A stretch of DNA of 15,962 bases from Chersky-267 sp034666965 (GCA_034666965.1 JAXDKT010000008.1:1-15962), one strand, 5' to 3'. Shown: positions 7,169-15,088, numbered from the stretch's first letter. Numbers and translations are program-made. The notes: generated by a model not told the origin, from the letters alone.

Positions 7169-7174
7169 TATCCT
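7169..7174 (+). promoter_or_regulatory. Probable -10 element (TATCCT), leaderless promoter
   Basis: TATCCT lies exactly six bases before the ATG at 7181, the same spacing as the TAGCAT element before 6511. The intervening CCGGGG is a poor ribosome site because it touches the ATG. A transcript would start at or next to the start codon. Confidence 0.4.
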
Positions 7175-7180
7175 CCGGGG

Positions 7181-7639
7181 ATGCCAGCCCGACTGAGTCC
7201 GCCCGGCCCGTCGTTCGTACGGGAGCATGCCGTCCAGGTCGGGGATCGTCGCCTGCGTGCCGGGATGAGCCGCCCCACGACGCTCGATGACGGATGGTGG
7301 CTGGCCATCGTGTGGGTCGCCGACGATGAAGGCGTGGTCAGCTTCCGAGACGTCGCCCCGCGAGCCGGCCCGCCGCCGGGACCGCCCCTGGCCCGTCTCG
7401 GTCCGGCCTGGTCCGGCGCCCTGTCCGGGCTCATCCTCGAGGATGGCGGCCGATTGTCGATCCGGCTGGCCCAGGTGGCACCCCCGAGCGACCCGCTCCA
7501 GCCCTGGAGGTCGCCGCTGGCCATCCGGGCGGCCTTCCGATGGGAGCCCATGCGGGCCGCTTCGATGCGTCCAAACGAGCTGGCCGACACCGTCCTGGCC
7601 GGGTTCCGGCGAGCGGTCGAGGGTCTGGCCCGGCCCTGA
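7181..7639 (+). CDS. Hypothetical protein, 152 residues
   Basis: I do not recognise this protein. The ATG at 7181 is 37 bases after the preceding stop. The frame has strong third-position G/C bias through its whole length, which supports real coding. The product is soluble, with no signal peptide and no membrane segment. It has a Trp-rich central patch (DDGWWLAIVWVADDEG) followed by a Gly/Pro-rich loop, a second beta-rich portion (GRLSIRLAQVAPP) and a C-terminal helix (ELADTVLAGFRRAVEGLARP). This could be a small alpha/beta or beta-sandwich domain. An open frame extends upstream to 6893, but that part overlaps the zinc-ribbon gene and is Arg/Pro-rich shadow sequence, so the later start is chosen. 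Function cannot be assigned. Confidence 0.6.
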   Translation: MPARLSPPGPSFVREHAVQVGDRRLRAGMSRPTTLDDGWWLAIVWVADDEGVVSFRDVAPRAGPPPGPPLARLGPAWSGALSGLILEDGGRLSIRLAQVAPPSDPLQPWRSPLAIRAAFRWEPMRAASMRPNELADTVLAGFRRAVEGLARP

Positions 7640-7706
7640 TCGCCGCGCGCCAGGCTCGTCGGCGGCTGAAGGAGCGTCGTCGCCCGCCCGCAGCGAGCGC
7701 CCGGGT

Positions 7707-7712
7707 TAGACT
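7707..7712 (+). promoter_or_regulatory. Probable -10 element (TAGACT) of the UPF0182 gene
   Basis: TAGACT, identical to the hexamer before guaA, lies nine bases before the GTG at 7722, and no Shine-Dalgarno site is seen between them. The predicted transcript would have a leader of only two or three bases. No clear -35 box is visible. Confidence 0.4.
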
Positions 7713-7721
7713 CCGCGCTAC

Positions 7722-10700
7722 GTGAAGAATCTCTTCGACGAGTTCATGGAAGAGCTCCGTCGTCGCCAGGCGGCGCAGGCCTCCGGCGACGAGCCGAACG
7801 CTCGCCCAGCGGGCCGGCGGGCGGACGAACCGGCGGATCGTCCGGAGGCGACCGACGACGACCTCGAAGCCGAGGGCGAGACTGCGCCCGAGGACGAGGA
7901 TGGCGCCGCCGCCGAGGACGAACGGTCTTCGTCCGACGATCGCGAGGATCGCGATGCCGCCGAACCCCAGCCCATCCACGTCCGGTCCCGACGCGGGCGT
8001 GGCCCCGGCGGGCGTGGCCCCGGCGGTCGCGGCCCCGGAGGGCCGGGTCGCCCCGGATCAGGTCGGGCCGGCGGTCCCGACGACGGTGCACCCCGCCTGC
8101 GCGATCGGCTCCGCGGCATCGGCCTGGCCGTCGGGATCCTGGGGATCCTCGTCGTCATCACGGTTGCCGGCGTCGTGCTCGACCTGGTCACCGATGCGAT
8201 CTGGTACCGGAGCGTCGGGTTCGACGCGGTCTTCTTCACGCGCCTGGGCACGCAGGCGGTCCTGTTCATCGGCGTGCTGCTGGCCGTCCTCCTGTTCCTC
8301 GCCTTGAACGTCTGGCTGGCCGGTCGTCTTGCACCACCGCCCGACCCGGAGCGGGCTCGCTCGGTTGGCGGGTGGGCAACCCGGCTCGGCGAGGCCCTCG
8401 GCATGGAAACCGGGCCGACGGGTCGGCCTGTGGGTGGTCGGCCGGGCCCGGGCGGTGGCGGGTTCGGGGGCGGTCCGGCCCGCACCATCACCTTCGAGGC
8501 CGAGGAGATGCCCGATCTCGTGCCTCTCGCGCGCTGGGTCCTCGTGGCGCTGGCCGTCTTCATCGCGATCGCGACCGCGGCCTCGGCGGCCGGCCATTGG
8601 GAGACGGTCCTGCTGTGGCGGAACCAGGTCCCATTCGCCCCGAGCGGCCCGGCCGTCGTCGATCCGGTCTTCGGTCGAGACGTCGGCTACTACCTCTTCG
8701 AGCTGCCGTTCCTGCGGGCCGCGCAGGCGCTGGTCAACGGACTGCTGATCGCGGCCCTGGTCCTGAGCATCGGGCGCTACATCCTGGCCGGCGTCCGCGG
8801 CGGACTGGTGTTCACGACGCCGATGCGACTCCACCTGGCGATCCTGGGTGGCCTCTACCTGCTCTCGGTGGCGGTCGGCTACCAGCTCGACAAGCTCGAG
8901 CTGGTGTACAGCACCCAGGGCGTCGCGACCGGGGTCAGCTTCACCGACCAGAGCGCCCGGTTCCTGGCCTTCGACGTGCTCACCGCGATCTCGGCGTTCG
9001 CCGGCGCGTTCCTGGTCATCGGCGCATTCACCCGGGCGATGTGGCCGCTCGGTGCGGTGATCGTCGTCTGGTTGAGCGCGTCGCTGATGCTGGGCACGAT
9101 CTATCCGGGCCTCGTCCAGCGGCTCCAGGTCGGGCCCGACGAGCTCAACCGGGAGGCGCCCTACATCGCCAACAACATCCGGATGACCCGGATCGGCTTC
9201 GACGTGGCCGACTGGGAGCGACGCGACTACTCGGGCGAGGCTCCGCTCACCCCGGACGCCGTCGAGAAGGAGGACGCCACCTTCCAGAACGCCCGACTGT
9301 GGGACTACCGGCCGCTGCGTGACACGCTCGACCAGCTCCAGACCGTCCGCCAGTACTACGACTTCACCGACGTGGACACCGATCGCTACCGGCTTGCGGA
9401 CATTCCCCGCCAGGTCATGCTCTCGGCTCGGGAGCTCGCGCCCGAGAAGAACACCCGAGGCGGCACCTGGGTCAACCAGCGGATCACCTTCACCCACGGG
9501 ATCGGCGTGGCCATGGTGCCGGTCAATGCGGCCACCGAGGGCGGCCAGCCGCAGCTCATCATTCGCGACCTGCCGCCCGTCTCCAGCGCCGGCGCGCCGG
9601 AGATCAAGCAGCCCCGGATCTACTTCGGAGAGCGCCCCAGCGACTGGATCGTCACCGGAGCCCGCCAGAGCGAGTTCGACTACCCGGTCGGTTCGAGCGC
9701 GACCGACGGCAGCGCCGAGTCGGGCCAGACGACCCGTTGGACGGGCACCACCGGCGTCCGTCTCGACACGACCTTGTCGCGGCTCCTCTTCGCCCTGCGG
9801 TTCCGTGACCTCAACCTGCTCATCAGCGACCAGGTGACCGCGGACAGCCAGCTCCTGTTCCATCGCTCGCTGGCCGACCGGTTGCCCCGGATCGCACCCT
9901 TCCTGCGCTTCGACAAGGACCCCTACCTGGTCGTGACCGATGACGGTCGGCTGGTCTACGTCCAGGATGCCTACACCACGAGCGACCGGTTCCCCAACGC
10001 CCAATGGTTCGACCCGGCCACCCTGGGCGACACCAAGCTCGGCTCGGATCCGTTCAACTACATCCGGAACAGCGTCAAGATCGTCGAGGACGCCTACACC
10101 GGCGAGATGAGCTTCTACGTGTCCGACCCGGACGACCCGATCATCCGGACCTATGAGCGCATCTTCCCGACGCTGTTCAAGCCGCTCGAGGCCATCCCGG
10201 CCGATCTCCGATCGCATCTGAGGGTGCCCGAGGAGATGTTCAACGTCCAGACCCGGACGTTCGCCCGCTATCACGTCCAGGACCCGGCGGCGTTCTACAA
10301 CAATGAGGACCTGTGGACCGTGCCGTCCGCCACGACCAGCGCCCAGGCCCTGGCAAACGAGGCTTACTACGTGGTGATGCGGATGCCGGGCGAGACGGAT
10401 CCCGAGTTCCTGCTCCTCCAGCCGATGGTTCCCAGCACTCGCCCGAACATGATCGCGTGGGTGGCCGCCAGAATGGACCAGCCCAACTACGGTGCCGTTC
10501 GCGTGTACCAGTTCCCCCAGAACACCTCGGTTCTGGGACCGAACCAGATCGAGGCGAAGATCGACGCCGATCCGATCATCGCCGCCCAGACCACGTTGTG
10601 GGACCAGTCCGGGAGCAAGGTCATCCGGGGCAACCTCATCGTGATGCCGGTTCAGGACTCGTTGATCTACCTCCAGCCGGTCTACCTCCAGTCGGCCAAC

Positions 10701-11063
10701 AGCGCGTTCCCCGAGTTCCAGCGGATCGTGGTGGCGACCTCGCAGAAGATCGTCTGGGGCCGCTCGCTGACGGAGGCCCTCGGGCTCCTGCTGGCCGGCG
10801 GCCCGGGTCCGTCGCCGAGCCCCGGCCCGACTCCCAGTCCCACACCGTCCACCGGCCCGAGTCCGACGCCGTCGAGCGGCCCCGGCGCCAGTCCGCCGGC
10901 GGGCGACGTGGCCGCCCTGGTCGCGTATGCGAACGAGCATTTCGAGCTGGCCCAGGCCGCCCTGCGCGCGGGCGATTTCGCCACCTACGGCCAGGAGATC
11001 GCCAAGGTTCAGGACGCGCTCCGACAGCTCGATGCCCTGGTCAAGCTGAGCCCGGCCCCGTGA
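7722..11063 (+). CDS. UPF0182 (COG1615) family large membrane protein
   Basis: The family is widespread in actinobacteria, cyanobacteria, Chloroflexota and some archaea, and its function is unknown. The 1113 residues are longer than the usual 900-1000. Domain order: a disordered, strongly acidic cytoplasmic leader (about 1-90), a Gly/Arg/Pro repeat (about 90-115) and then seven membrane segments. These lie near 133-157, 172-198, 265-287, 328-352, 369-388, 414-437 and 440-462. The family hallmark region (DAIWYRSVGF after segment 1; NREAPYIANNIRMTR at about 474-489) is present. A large domain of about 560 residues, expected outside the membrane, follows. A Pro/Ser/Thr/Gly spacer (about 1026-1060) then leads to a terminal helical segment with the typical AQAALRAGDFATYGQEIAKVQDAL-type pattern. 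The start is GTG 7722 with no ribosome site; ATG 7746 is an alternative. A membrane-protein gene follows after ten bases, suggesting an operon. Confidence 0.93.
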   Translation: MKNLFDEFMEELRRRQAAQASGDEPNARPAGRRADEPADRPEATDDDLEAEGETAPEDEDGAAAEDERSSSDDREDRDAAEPQPIHVRSRRGRGPGGRGPGGRGPGGPGRPGSGRAGGPDDGAPRLRDRLRGIGLAVGILGILVVITVAGVVLDLVTDAIWYRSVGFDAVFFTRLGTQAVLFIGVLLAVLLFLALNVWLAGRLAPPPDPERARSVGGWATRLGEALGMETGPTGRPVGGRPGPGGGGFGGGPARTITFEAEEMPDLVPLARWVLVALAVFIAIATAASAAGHWETVLLWRNQVPFAPSGPAVVDPVFGRDVGYYLFELPFLRAAQALVNGLLIAALVLSIGRYILAGVRGGLVFTTPMRLHLAILGGLYLLSVAVGYQLDKLELVYSTQGVATGVSFTDQSARFLAFDVLTAISAFAGAFLVIGAFTRAMWPLGAVIVVWLSASLMLGTIYPGLVQRLQVGPDELNREAPYIANNIRMTRIGFDVADWERRDYSGEAPLTPDAVEKEDATFQNARLWDYRPLRDTLDQLQTVRQYYDFTDVDTDRYRLADIPRQVMLSARELAPEKNTRGGTWVNQRITFTHGIGVAMVPVNAATEGGQPQLIIRDLPPVSSAGAPEIKQPRIYFGERPSDWIVTGARQSEFDYPVGSSATDGSAESGQTTRWTGTTGVRLDTTLSRLLFALRFRDLNLLISDQVTADSQLLFHRSLADRLPRIAPFLRFDKDPYLVVTDDGRLVYVQDAYTTSDRFPNAQWFDPATLGDTKLGSDPFNYIRNSVKIVEDAYTGEMSFYVSDPDDPIIRTYERIFPTLFKPLEAIPADLRSHLRVPEEMFNVQTRTFARYHVQDPAAFYNNEDLWTVPSATTSAQALANEAYYVVMRMPGETDPEFLLLQPMVPSTRPNMIAWVAARMDQPNYGAVRVYQFPQNTSVLGPNQIEAKIDADPIIAAQTTLWDQSGSKVIRGNLIVMPVQDSLIYLQPVYLQSANSAFPEFQRIVVATSQKIVWGRSLTEALGLLLAGGPGPSPSPGPTPSPTPSTGPSPTPSSGPGASPPAGDVAALVAYANEHFELAQAALRAGDFATYGQEIAKVQDALRQLDALVKLSPAP
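7995..8039 (+). repeat. Three 15-base repeats encoding GRGPG units
   Basis: Three consecutive 15-base units encode GRGPG GRGPG GRGPG in the cytoplasmic leader of the UPF0182 protein, between the acidic stretch and the first membrane segment. The first two units are nearly identical and the third has silent changes. RGG-like, positively charged repeats following an acidic block may form a flexible or nucleic-acid/partner-binding linker. Confidence 0.75.
10797..10904 (+). repeat. Low-complexity Pro/Ser/Thr/Gly spacer in the UPF0182 gene
   Basis: A degenerate repeat encodes alternating GPSP/TPSP units between the large extracytoplasmic domain and the terminal helical segment. Such a spacer probably gives an extended flexible arm. 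Actinobacterial UPF0182 members also have a low-complexity spacer here, so its presence is a family trait, although the exact sequence is local. Confidence 0.7.
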
Positions 11064-11073
11064 CCAGGCGTCG

Positions 11074-12012
11074 GTGACCCGCGGCCCCCTGACAACGGCC
11101 ACGCACGATGCCCTGGGCGCGCCTCGACTGTGGGCGATCGGCCTGGCCGGCTTCCTCGCCCGGGGCGGGATCGTGCTGTTCGGCCTGCCGATCCTGGTCC
11201 TGCCCAGCATCGTCGGGCTGACCACGTTCATCGGGCCGGGCTCGGTCACGGCGGCCGGCCTCGACCCGAGCTTCGTGGCCCTGATCGCCGTGGTGGTGGT
11301 CGGCATGGCGGCCGCGGTCCTGCTGGGGACGCTGGTCGGTGCCGCCGCGGAGCGGGCCCTCGTGCGGGCGATCGTCGAGGAGCACGCCGACGATCCCAAC
11401 CCGGATGGCGGCGCGGCCGGCTCGCCGCTGGCGCGGTTGGTCGCCATCCGGCTGGTGGCCCTGGTGCCACTGGGTCTGGCGATCGCCGTCGGGGGAGCCC
11501 GCCTGGCGCAGGTCGGATACCAGGAGCTGATCCTGCCATCGCATTCGACCGCCCCCTTCGTCGCCAGGGTCCTGCTGGCGGCGCCCGAGGTGGTCGCCGC
11601 TCTGGTGGCGGCCGGACTCGTCAGCGAGCTCATCGGCGCGGTCGCGGTACGCCTGGCCATCCTCGACCATCGCGGCCTGTCGGGGGCCCTCGGCGGAGCC
11701 GTGGTGTGGATCGTCCGCCGACCCATGCGCTGTCTCATGGTCCTGATCGCCACGACGGCCGGGACGGTCGTCGTGATCGGGCCAGGCCTGATCGGTGGTG
11801 CGGTGGCTTGGGCCAGTGCCCGGAGCGTGCTCCTGGGCCAATTCGAATCCCGAGCCGCGCTCGGATCGGCCGTCCTGTTCGTCGCCTGCTGGATGGTCGG
11901 GCTGGTCCTCGCCGGCGTGGCGGCGACGTGGCGCAGTGCCGCCTGGAGTCTGGTGGTCATGGAGGACCATCGGGGGGGTGGTCCACCGTACCGCTCGGGT
12001 GGCAGTCTGTAG
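11074..12012 (+). CDS. Polytopic membrane protein of unknown function
   Basis: This 312-residue protein is mostly hydrophobic, with about six membrane segments near 18-48, 64-92, 121-142, 163-190, 222-250 and 264-286. A short hydrophilic loop (about 104-118, EEHADDPNPDGG) and a polar C-terminus (MEDHRGGGPPYRSGG) interrupt or end it. Small residues dominate the helices, as in Gly/Ala-rich transport or scaffold proteins, but no transporter motif, nucleotide site or catalytic cluster is visible and I do not recognise the family. The start is GTG 11074, ten bases after the UPF0182 stop, with a weak AGGCG ribosome site. The close spacing implies co-transcription and possible functional association with the UPF0182 protein. 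That association is context-based only. Confidence 0.8.
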   Translation: MTRGPLTTATHDALGAPRLWAIGLAGFLARGGIVLFGLPILVLPSIVGLTTFIGPGSVTAAGLDPSFVALIAVVVVGMAAAVLLGTLVGAAAERALVRAIVEEHADDPNPDGGAAGSPLARLVAIRLVALVPLGLAIAVGGARLAQVGYQELILPSHSTAPFVARVLLAAPEVVAALVAAGLVSELIGAVAVRLAILDHRGLSGALGGAVVWIVRRPMRCLMVLIATTAGTVVVIGPGLIGGAVAWASARSVLLGQFESRAALGSAVLFVACWMVGLVLAGVAATWRSAAWSLVVMEDHRGGGPPYRSGGSL

Positions 12013-12048
12013 CCCGTTCGGTGCCGGAAGCGCCCGTCCAGCATGGCT

Positions 12049-12053
12049 GGAGG
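12049..12053 (+). promoter_or_regulatory. Shine-Dalgarno site fixing the start at 12061
   Basis: GGAGG ends seven bases before ATG 12061. An earlier in-frame ATG at 12043 would sit upstream of this site and lacks its own, so the later ATG is chosen. Confidence 0.65.
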
Positions 12054-12060
12054 ATCGAGG

Positions 12061-13164
12061 ATGACGACGACCCTGGTCGTCTGCCCAGACTGCAGGAGCC
12101 CGGTCGCCCCGGGTCGACTGTCGTGCCAGTCGTGCGGCACCGTGCTCGCCAACGTGGTCGGGGCCGACCGCCATCCGCCGATCGGTCTGGGGACCGCGGC
12201 GCTGCCCGACGTCGACGAGGACCAGCCGCTCGCTTCGTTCAGTCCGCCGCCGTTGGCGCCCGTGGTCGCTGCGCCGGCCCCGGCGGCCAGACGCGGTCCG
12301 CGGCGACTGCTGCGCTCGAAGCCCGCAGCCCAGCCAGCCCCGGAGGGCAGCGCCTCCGGAGCGCAGGCCAACGCAGTGGTGCCTGAGCAGACGACGATCT
12401 TCGGAGCGCCGCCGACCGTTACCCCGCCGAGCGTCCAGGCTGCCGTGGCCACTCGAACGCCGACTGCCGAGCCGCTCAGCGGATTGACCGGTGAGCTGGA
12501 GCGGGCCAACGCATCGACCGCCGAGGCCGGATCGGACCGCCAGCCGGGCATGCCGGGCGCCTACCTTGCGCCCTCGGCAACCTATGTCGCTCCGTTGACC
12601 GCCCGCCCGCCGGACCTGGCAAATCCACCGCTGCCGACCAGCCCGGCTCCCGTGCCCTCCTCAGCGGCCCCGACCTGGAAGGCGCCCGCTTGGAGCCCGG
12701 GGGCAACCCGGATCGGTTCGATCGCCGGGCCGCGCGCCGCCGACGTCTCAACGGAGGACACCGGGCGGCCGCTGCCCGATTGGTTGATCCTCGGCGGCTC
12801 CACCCTCGCCATCGTCAGCTTCGTCCTGCCGTGGGCGACCGACGGGGTGCTGGGCTCGAACGGAATTGGCTACACCGCCCAGTGGGGCTTGGCCAACGGA
12901 GGGTACGTCGCGCTGATCGCCGCGGCGGCGGTCCTCCTGGTGCTCCATGTCGCGTCCACGCCGCTACCCGGCTGGATCCGCTCGGGCGTGCTGCCCCTGG
13001 CGATCGGCGGACTTCTGGCGGGCCTCGCGTTTGCCTACTACGCGCGGCCCTTTGGCGGCGGCACCGGCGTGGCGGTCCTGCTGGCCGGTGCGGTCCTCCT
13101 CCTGGTCGGCGGTCTCCTGGCCAGCCGTCCCGGACGCAACGCGACGGACGCCTCGACCGTCTAG
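12061..13164 (+). CDS. Zinc-ribbon protein with C-terminal four-helix membrane domain
   Basis: The protein has 367 residues. An N-terminal zinc ribbon has Cys8/Cys11 (CPDC) and Cys22/Cys25 (CQSC). A long disordered linker (about 35-235), rich in Pro, Ala, Ser and Thr, carries one basic patch (RRGPRRLLRSKP). The C-terminal domain has four membrane segments near 238-258, 278-300, 306-327 and 337-357. The layout is a cytoplasmic metal-binding knuckle tethered by a flexible arm to a small membrane bundle, a common architecture among uncharacterised proteins of GC-rich bacteria. No enzyme motif is seen. It follows the polytopic protein gene by 48 bases and is likely part of the same transcription unit. 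The start is supported by a GGAGG site seven bases upstream. It differs from the protein at 6511, which has no membrane part, and from that at 13263, which has its anchor before the ribbons. Confidence 0.82.
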   Translation: MTTTLVVCPDCRSPVAPGRLSCQSCGTVLANVVGADRHPPIGLGTAALPDVDEDQPLASFSPPPLAPVVAAPAPAARRGPRRLLRSKPAAQPAPEGSASGAQANAVVPEQTTIFGAPPTVTPPSVQAAVATRTPTAEPLSGLTGELERANASTAEAGSDRQPGMPGAYLAPSATYVAPLTARPPDLANPPLPTSPAPVPSSAAPTWKAPAWSPGATRIGSIAGPRAADVSTEDTGRPLPDWLILGGSTLAIVSFVLPWATDGVLGSNGIGYTAQWGLANGGYVALIAAAAVLLVLHVASTPLPGWIRSGVLPLAIGGLLAGLAFAYYARPFGGGTGVAVLLAGAVLLLVGGLLASRPGRNATDASTV

Positions 13165-13180
13165 CCGTCGCGTTCGCCCC

Positions 13181-13189
13181 TGCTACACT
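13181..13189 (+). promoter_or_regulatory. Probable extended -10 element (TGCTACACT)
   Basis: TACACT with a TG one base upstream matches the extended -10 form (TGnTANNNT). Transcription would start near 13196, leaving a leader of roughly 65 bases before the ATG at 13263. It lies in the 98-base gap after the previous stop, the largest gap inside this gene block, so the zinc-ribbon/protease pair may have its own promoter. No good -35 box is seen, as is usual with extended -10 promoters. Confidence 0.45.
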
Positions 13190-13262
13190 GCGCCGGACGC
13201 ACCGGCTGCGCCCGCCGGGTCGACGCTTGACGAACATCGCCGTGGAGGCAAGCACCAGGCGG

Positions 13263-13961
13263 ATGGACATCATCGGGCAGCTCGGATCGACCATCTCCGG
13301 ATTCTTCGGCAACCCAGCCGTGCAGTTCGCCCTCCAACTGGCGGCGATCTATGTCGTCGGTCTGTGGCTGGCCTCCGGTTACTGGGCGTTCCGCGACCTG
13401 CAGGGCCGGACGGACAATCCCGTCGCGCCATATCTTGCGGCCAGCCTCGTCATCCTCTTCACGCCCGTCTTCTTCCTGCTCGCAATCGTGGTCTACCGGA
13501 TCGTCCGGCCGCACGAGCGGATCGGGGACGTCAACGAACGGGCACTGGCCGAGGAGGCGCTCCTCAACGAGGTCGAGTCTGTCCCGCACTGTCCGGCCTG
13601 CCATCGCCGGATCAACGACGAGTGGCTGATCTGCCCGTCCTGCCGGACGCGCCTCAACCGCGTCTGCCCCAACTGCAGCCGGCTGGTCGGACTCGACTGG
13701 TCGCTGTGCGCGTGGTGCGGCAAGGACTTCGAGCGGCGCGAGGTCGCCGCCGCATTCAACGTCCCCCGACCGGCGGTCATGGTCCAGCGCGCCGATGTGC
13801 CGTCCCTGGCCGCGCCGACGCAACTGCCCACCGCGGTACCCCAGGCCCCGGCCCAGGTCGCCGCGGCTGCCTCGGGTCAGGGCTCGGCCCCGTCGACGGG
13901 CCGCAAGAGCAGTCTGCGCGCGCCTGGGCGCAAGGCGTCGGGTCCGCTCCCGGAGCGTTGA
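13263..13961 (+). CDS. Membrane-anchored double-zinc-ribbon protein
   Basis: The protein has 232 residues. Two membrane segments (about 19-43 and 57-81) are followed by a charged stretch (HERIGDVNERALAEEALLNE). Then comes a double zinc ribbon of the DZR type with four CxxC knuckles: C110/C113, C124/C127, C135/C138 and C149/C152, so two zinc ions are expected. The C-terminus (about 160-232) is a Pro/Ala-rich tail ending in basic residues (GRKSSLRAPGRK). The ribbons should face the cytoplasm. No catalytic motif is present, so a scaffold or regulatory role is likely. The ATG at 13263 is chosen because MDIIGQ directly precedes the membrane segment. GTG 13242 and TTG 13227 are in-frame alternatives that would add 7 or 12 residues. 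The stop overlaps the TTG start of the CPBP protease gene (TTGA), implying coupled translation and a possible joint function. Confidence 0.85.
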   Translation: MDIIGQLGSTISGFFGNPAVQFALQLAAIYVVGLWLASGYWAFRDLQGRTDNPVAPYLAASLVILFTPVFFLLAIVVYRIVRPHERIGDVNERALAEEALLNEVESVPHCPACHRRINDEWLICPSCRTRLNRVCPNCSRLVGLDWSLCAWCGKDFERREVAAAFNVPRPAVMVQRADVPSLAAPTQLPTAVPQAPAQVAAAASGQGSAPSTGRKSSLRAPGRKASGPLPER

Positions 13962-14986
13962 CCGACCCACGCGAGCCGCCCGGGGGCGACACGCCCGCCG
14001 GACCAGGGCAGCCACCTCCCCCGATCGACCGGCCCGCGGCCTCGCCGCGCCTCAAGACGTTCTCGCTCGAAGGTCGTCGGGTGCCGGGCCTGTACCTGGT
14101 GGCCTGGCTCGCGACCCTGCTTGGCGCGCCGTTCCTCCTGGGGGCGCTCCTGTTCGGTGCGGGCGGGCTGGGCGGCCTCCTCCTCGGCTGCGTCCTGGTG
14201 GGACCCGGACTCGTGGCGGCGGCCGGCGCCCAGGCGATCGAGCGTCGCGACCGGTCGGACCTGGCATATCGCGGCCCGTCCCCGTTCCTGCTCCTGGCTG
14301 CCAGCCTGCCGCTGCTGATCCTGGCGACCCTCCCGATCGCCGCCGCCGGCTTGTCGGTGACCTCCGGCCCGGCCGTCCTCCTGTCGGTCATCGCAACCGG
14401 GGCGATCTGGCTGATCCTGGTTGCGATGACCGTGGTCGGTCCCGGGGCGCTGACCTGGCGCGACGTCGCGCCAGGGGTCGCCGGCGCGTCCCTGCGCCGG
14501 ATCTCCGGCGACGTTCTGGCCGGCGCCGCCGCGGCCGTCCCCGTCATCCTGGCGACCGCGATCCTGAGCTCGATCCTGATCGCGTTGATCGGCGTCGCGC
14601 CGGAAGGTCCGATCGCCCCGCCGCGGGACGGACCCTCGCTGGTGATGAGCCTGCTGGCCGCCGCGCTGATTGCTCCGATCAGCGAGGAGCTGTTCTATCG
14701 CGGGTATGCCACCACGGCCTGGCTGCGTTCCTACGGCCCGACTCGAGCGATCGTTCAGGGCGGGTTGTTCTTCGCCGTCGCCCACGTCCTGACCCTGGGC
14801 GGTCCGGACTTCGATCACGCCGTCCGGGTGGCGCTGGTCGCCTTCGTGGCGCGGCTCCCGGTGGCCCTCGCCCTGGGCTGGGTCTTCGTCCGGCGGCGCT
14901 CGCTGGCGGCCTCGATTGGCCTGCATGCCACGTTCAACGGAGCGCTGGTGGTGCTGTCCGCCCTGGCGGTGGCCGCGTCAACCTGA
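13958..14986 (+). CDS. CPBP-family intramembrane glutamic endopeptidase homologue
   Basis: This 342-residue polytopic membrane protein has a cytoplasmic Pro-rich leader (about 1-40), then about eight hydrophobic segments. All three CPBP/Abi family motifs are present: EELFYR with Glu243/Glu244 and Arg248, FFAVAH with His276, and HATFN with His323 and Asn327. The family includes the CAAX prenyl endopeptidase Rce1 and bacterial proteases or protease-like proteins linked to bacteriocin self-immunity and membrane protein processing. With the catalytic Glu and His in place it is probably active, but the substrate is unknown. The start TTG 13958 overlaps the preceding TGA (TTGA) and has GGAG only two bases upstream, so reinitiation by ribosomes finishing the zinc-ribbon gene is likely. 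GTG near 14080 is a weaker alternative that would remove the leader. A role with the neighbouring zinc-ribbon membrane protein is suggested by this coupling. Confidence 0.88.
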   Translation: MTDPREPPGGDTPAGPGQPPPPIDRPAASPRLKTFSLEGRRVPGLYLVAWLATLLGAPFLLGALLFGAGGLGGLLLGCVLVGPGLVAAAGAQAIERRDRSDLAYRGPSPFLLLAASLPLLILATLPIAAAGLSVTSGPAVLLSVIATGAIWLILVAMTVVGPGALTWRDVAPGVAGASLRRISGDVLAGAAAAVPVILATAILSSILIALIGVAPEGPIAPPRDGPSLVMSLLAAALIAPISEELFYRGYATTAWLRSYGPTRAIVQGGLFFAVAHVLTLGGPDFDHAVRVALVAFVARLPVALALGWVFVRRRSLAASIGLHATFNGALVVLSALAVAAST

Positions 14987-15082
14987 TCGTGTCTTCCTGG
15001 GGGCGGCCCGCCCGGGTTGTCCCCGCACCGTCCACAAAGCCACGATGCAGGCTGGACTGAGCCTCAGGTGAGCGCTCGACGC

Positions 15083-15088
15083 TAGGCT
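15083..15088 (+). promoter_or_regulatory. Possible -10 element (TAGGCT) of radC
   Basis: TAGGCT fits TANNNT and would give a leader of roughly 90 bases before the radC start at 15183. There is no matching -35 box, and the support is only the hexamer and its place in the intergenic region. Confidence 0.3.

Noticed and set aside
8058..12551. A 1497-codon open frame on the minus strand opposite the UPF0182 gene and its neighbours
   Set aside because: It covers several well-supported plus-strand genes, is composed of Arg/Gly/Asp/His-rich sequence with no domain, and is the expected by-product of GC-rich codon use on the other strand.
12947..13957. Upstream in-frame extension of the CPBP protease frame
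   Set aside because: This part overlaps two zinc-ribbon genes in another frame and is Arg/Pro/Gly-rich without membrane segments; the TTG at 13958 at the stop-codon overlap is the sensible start.
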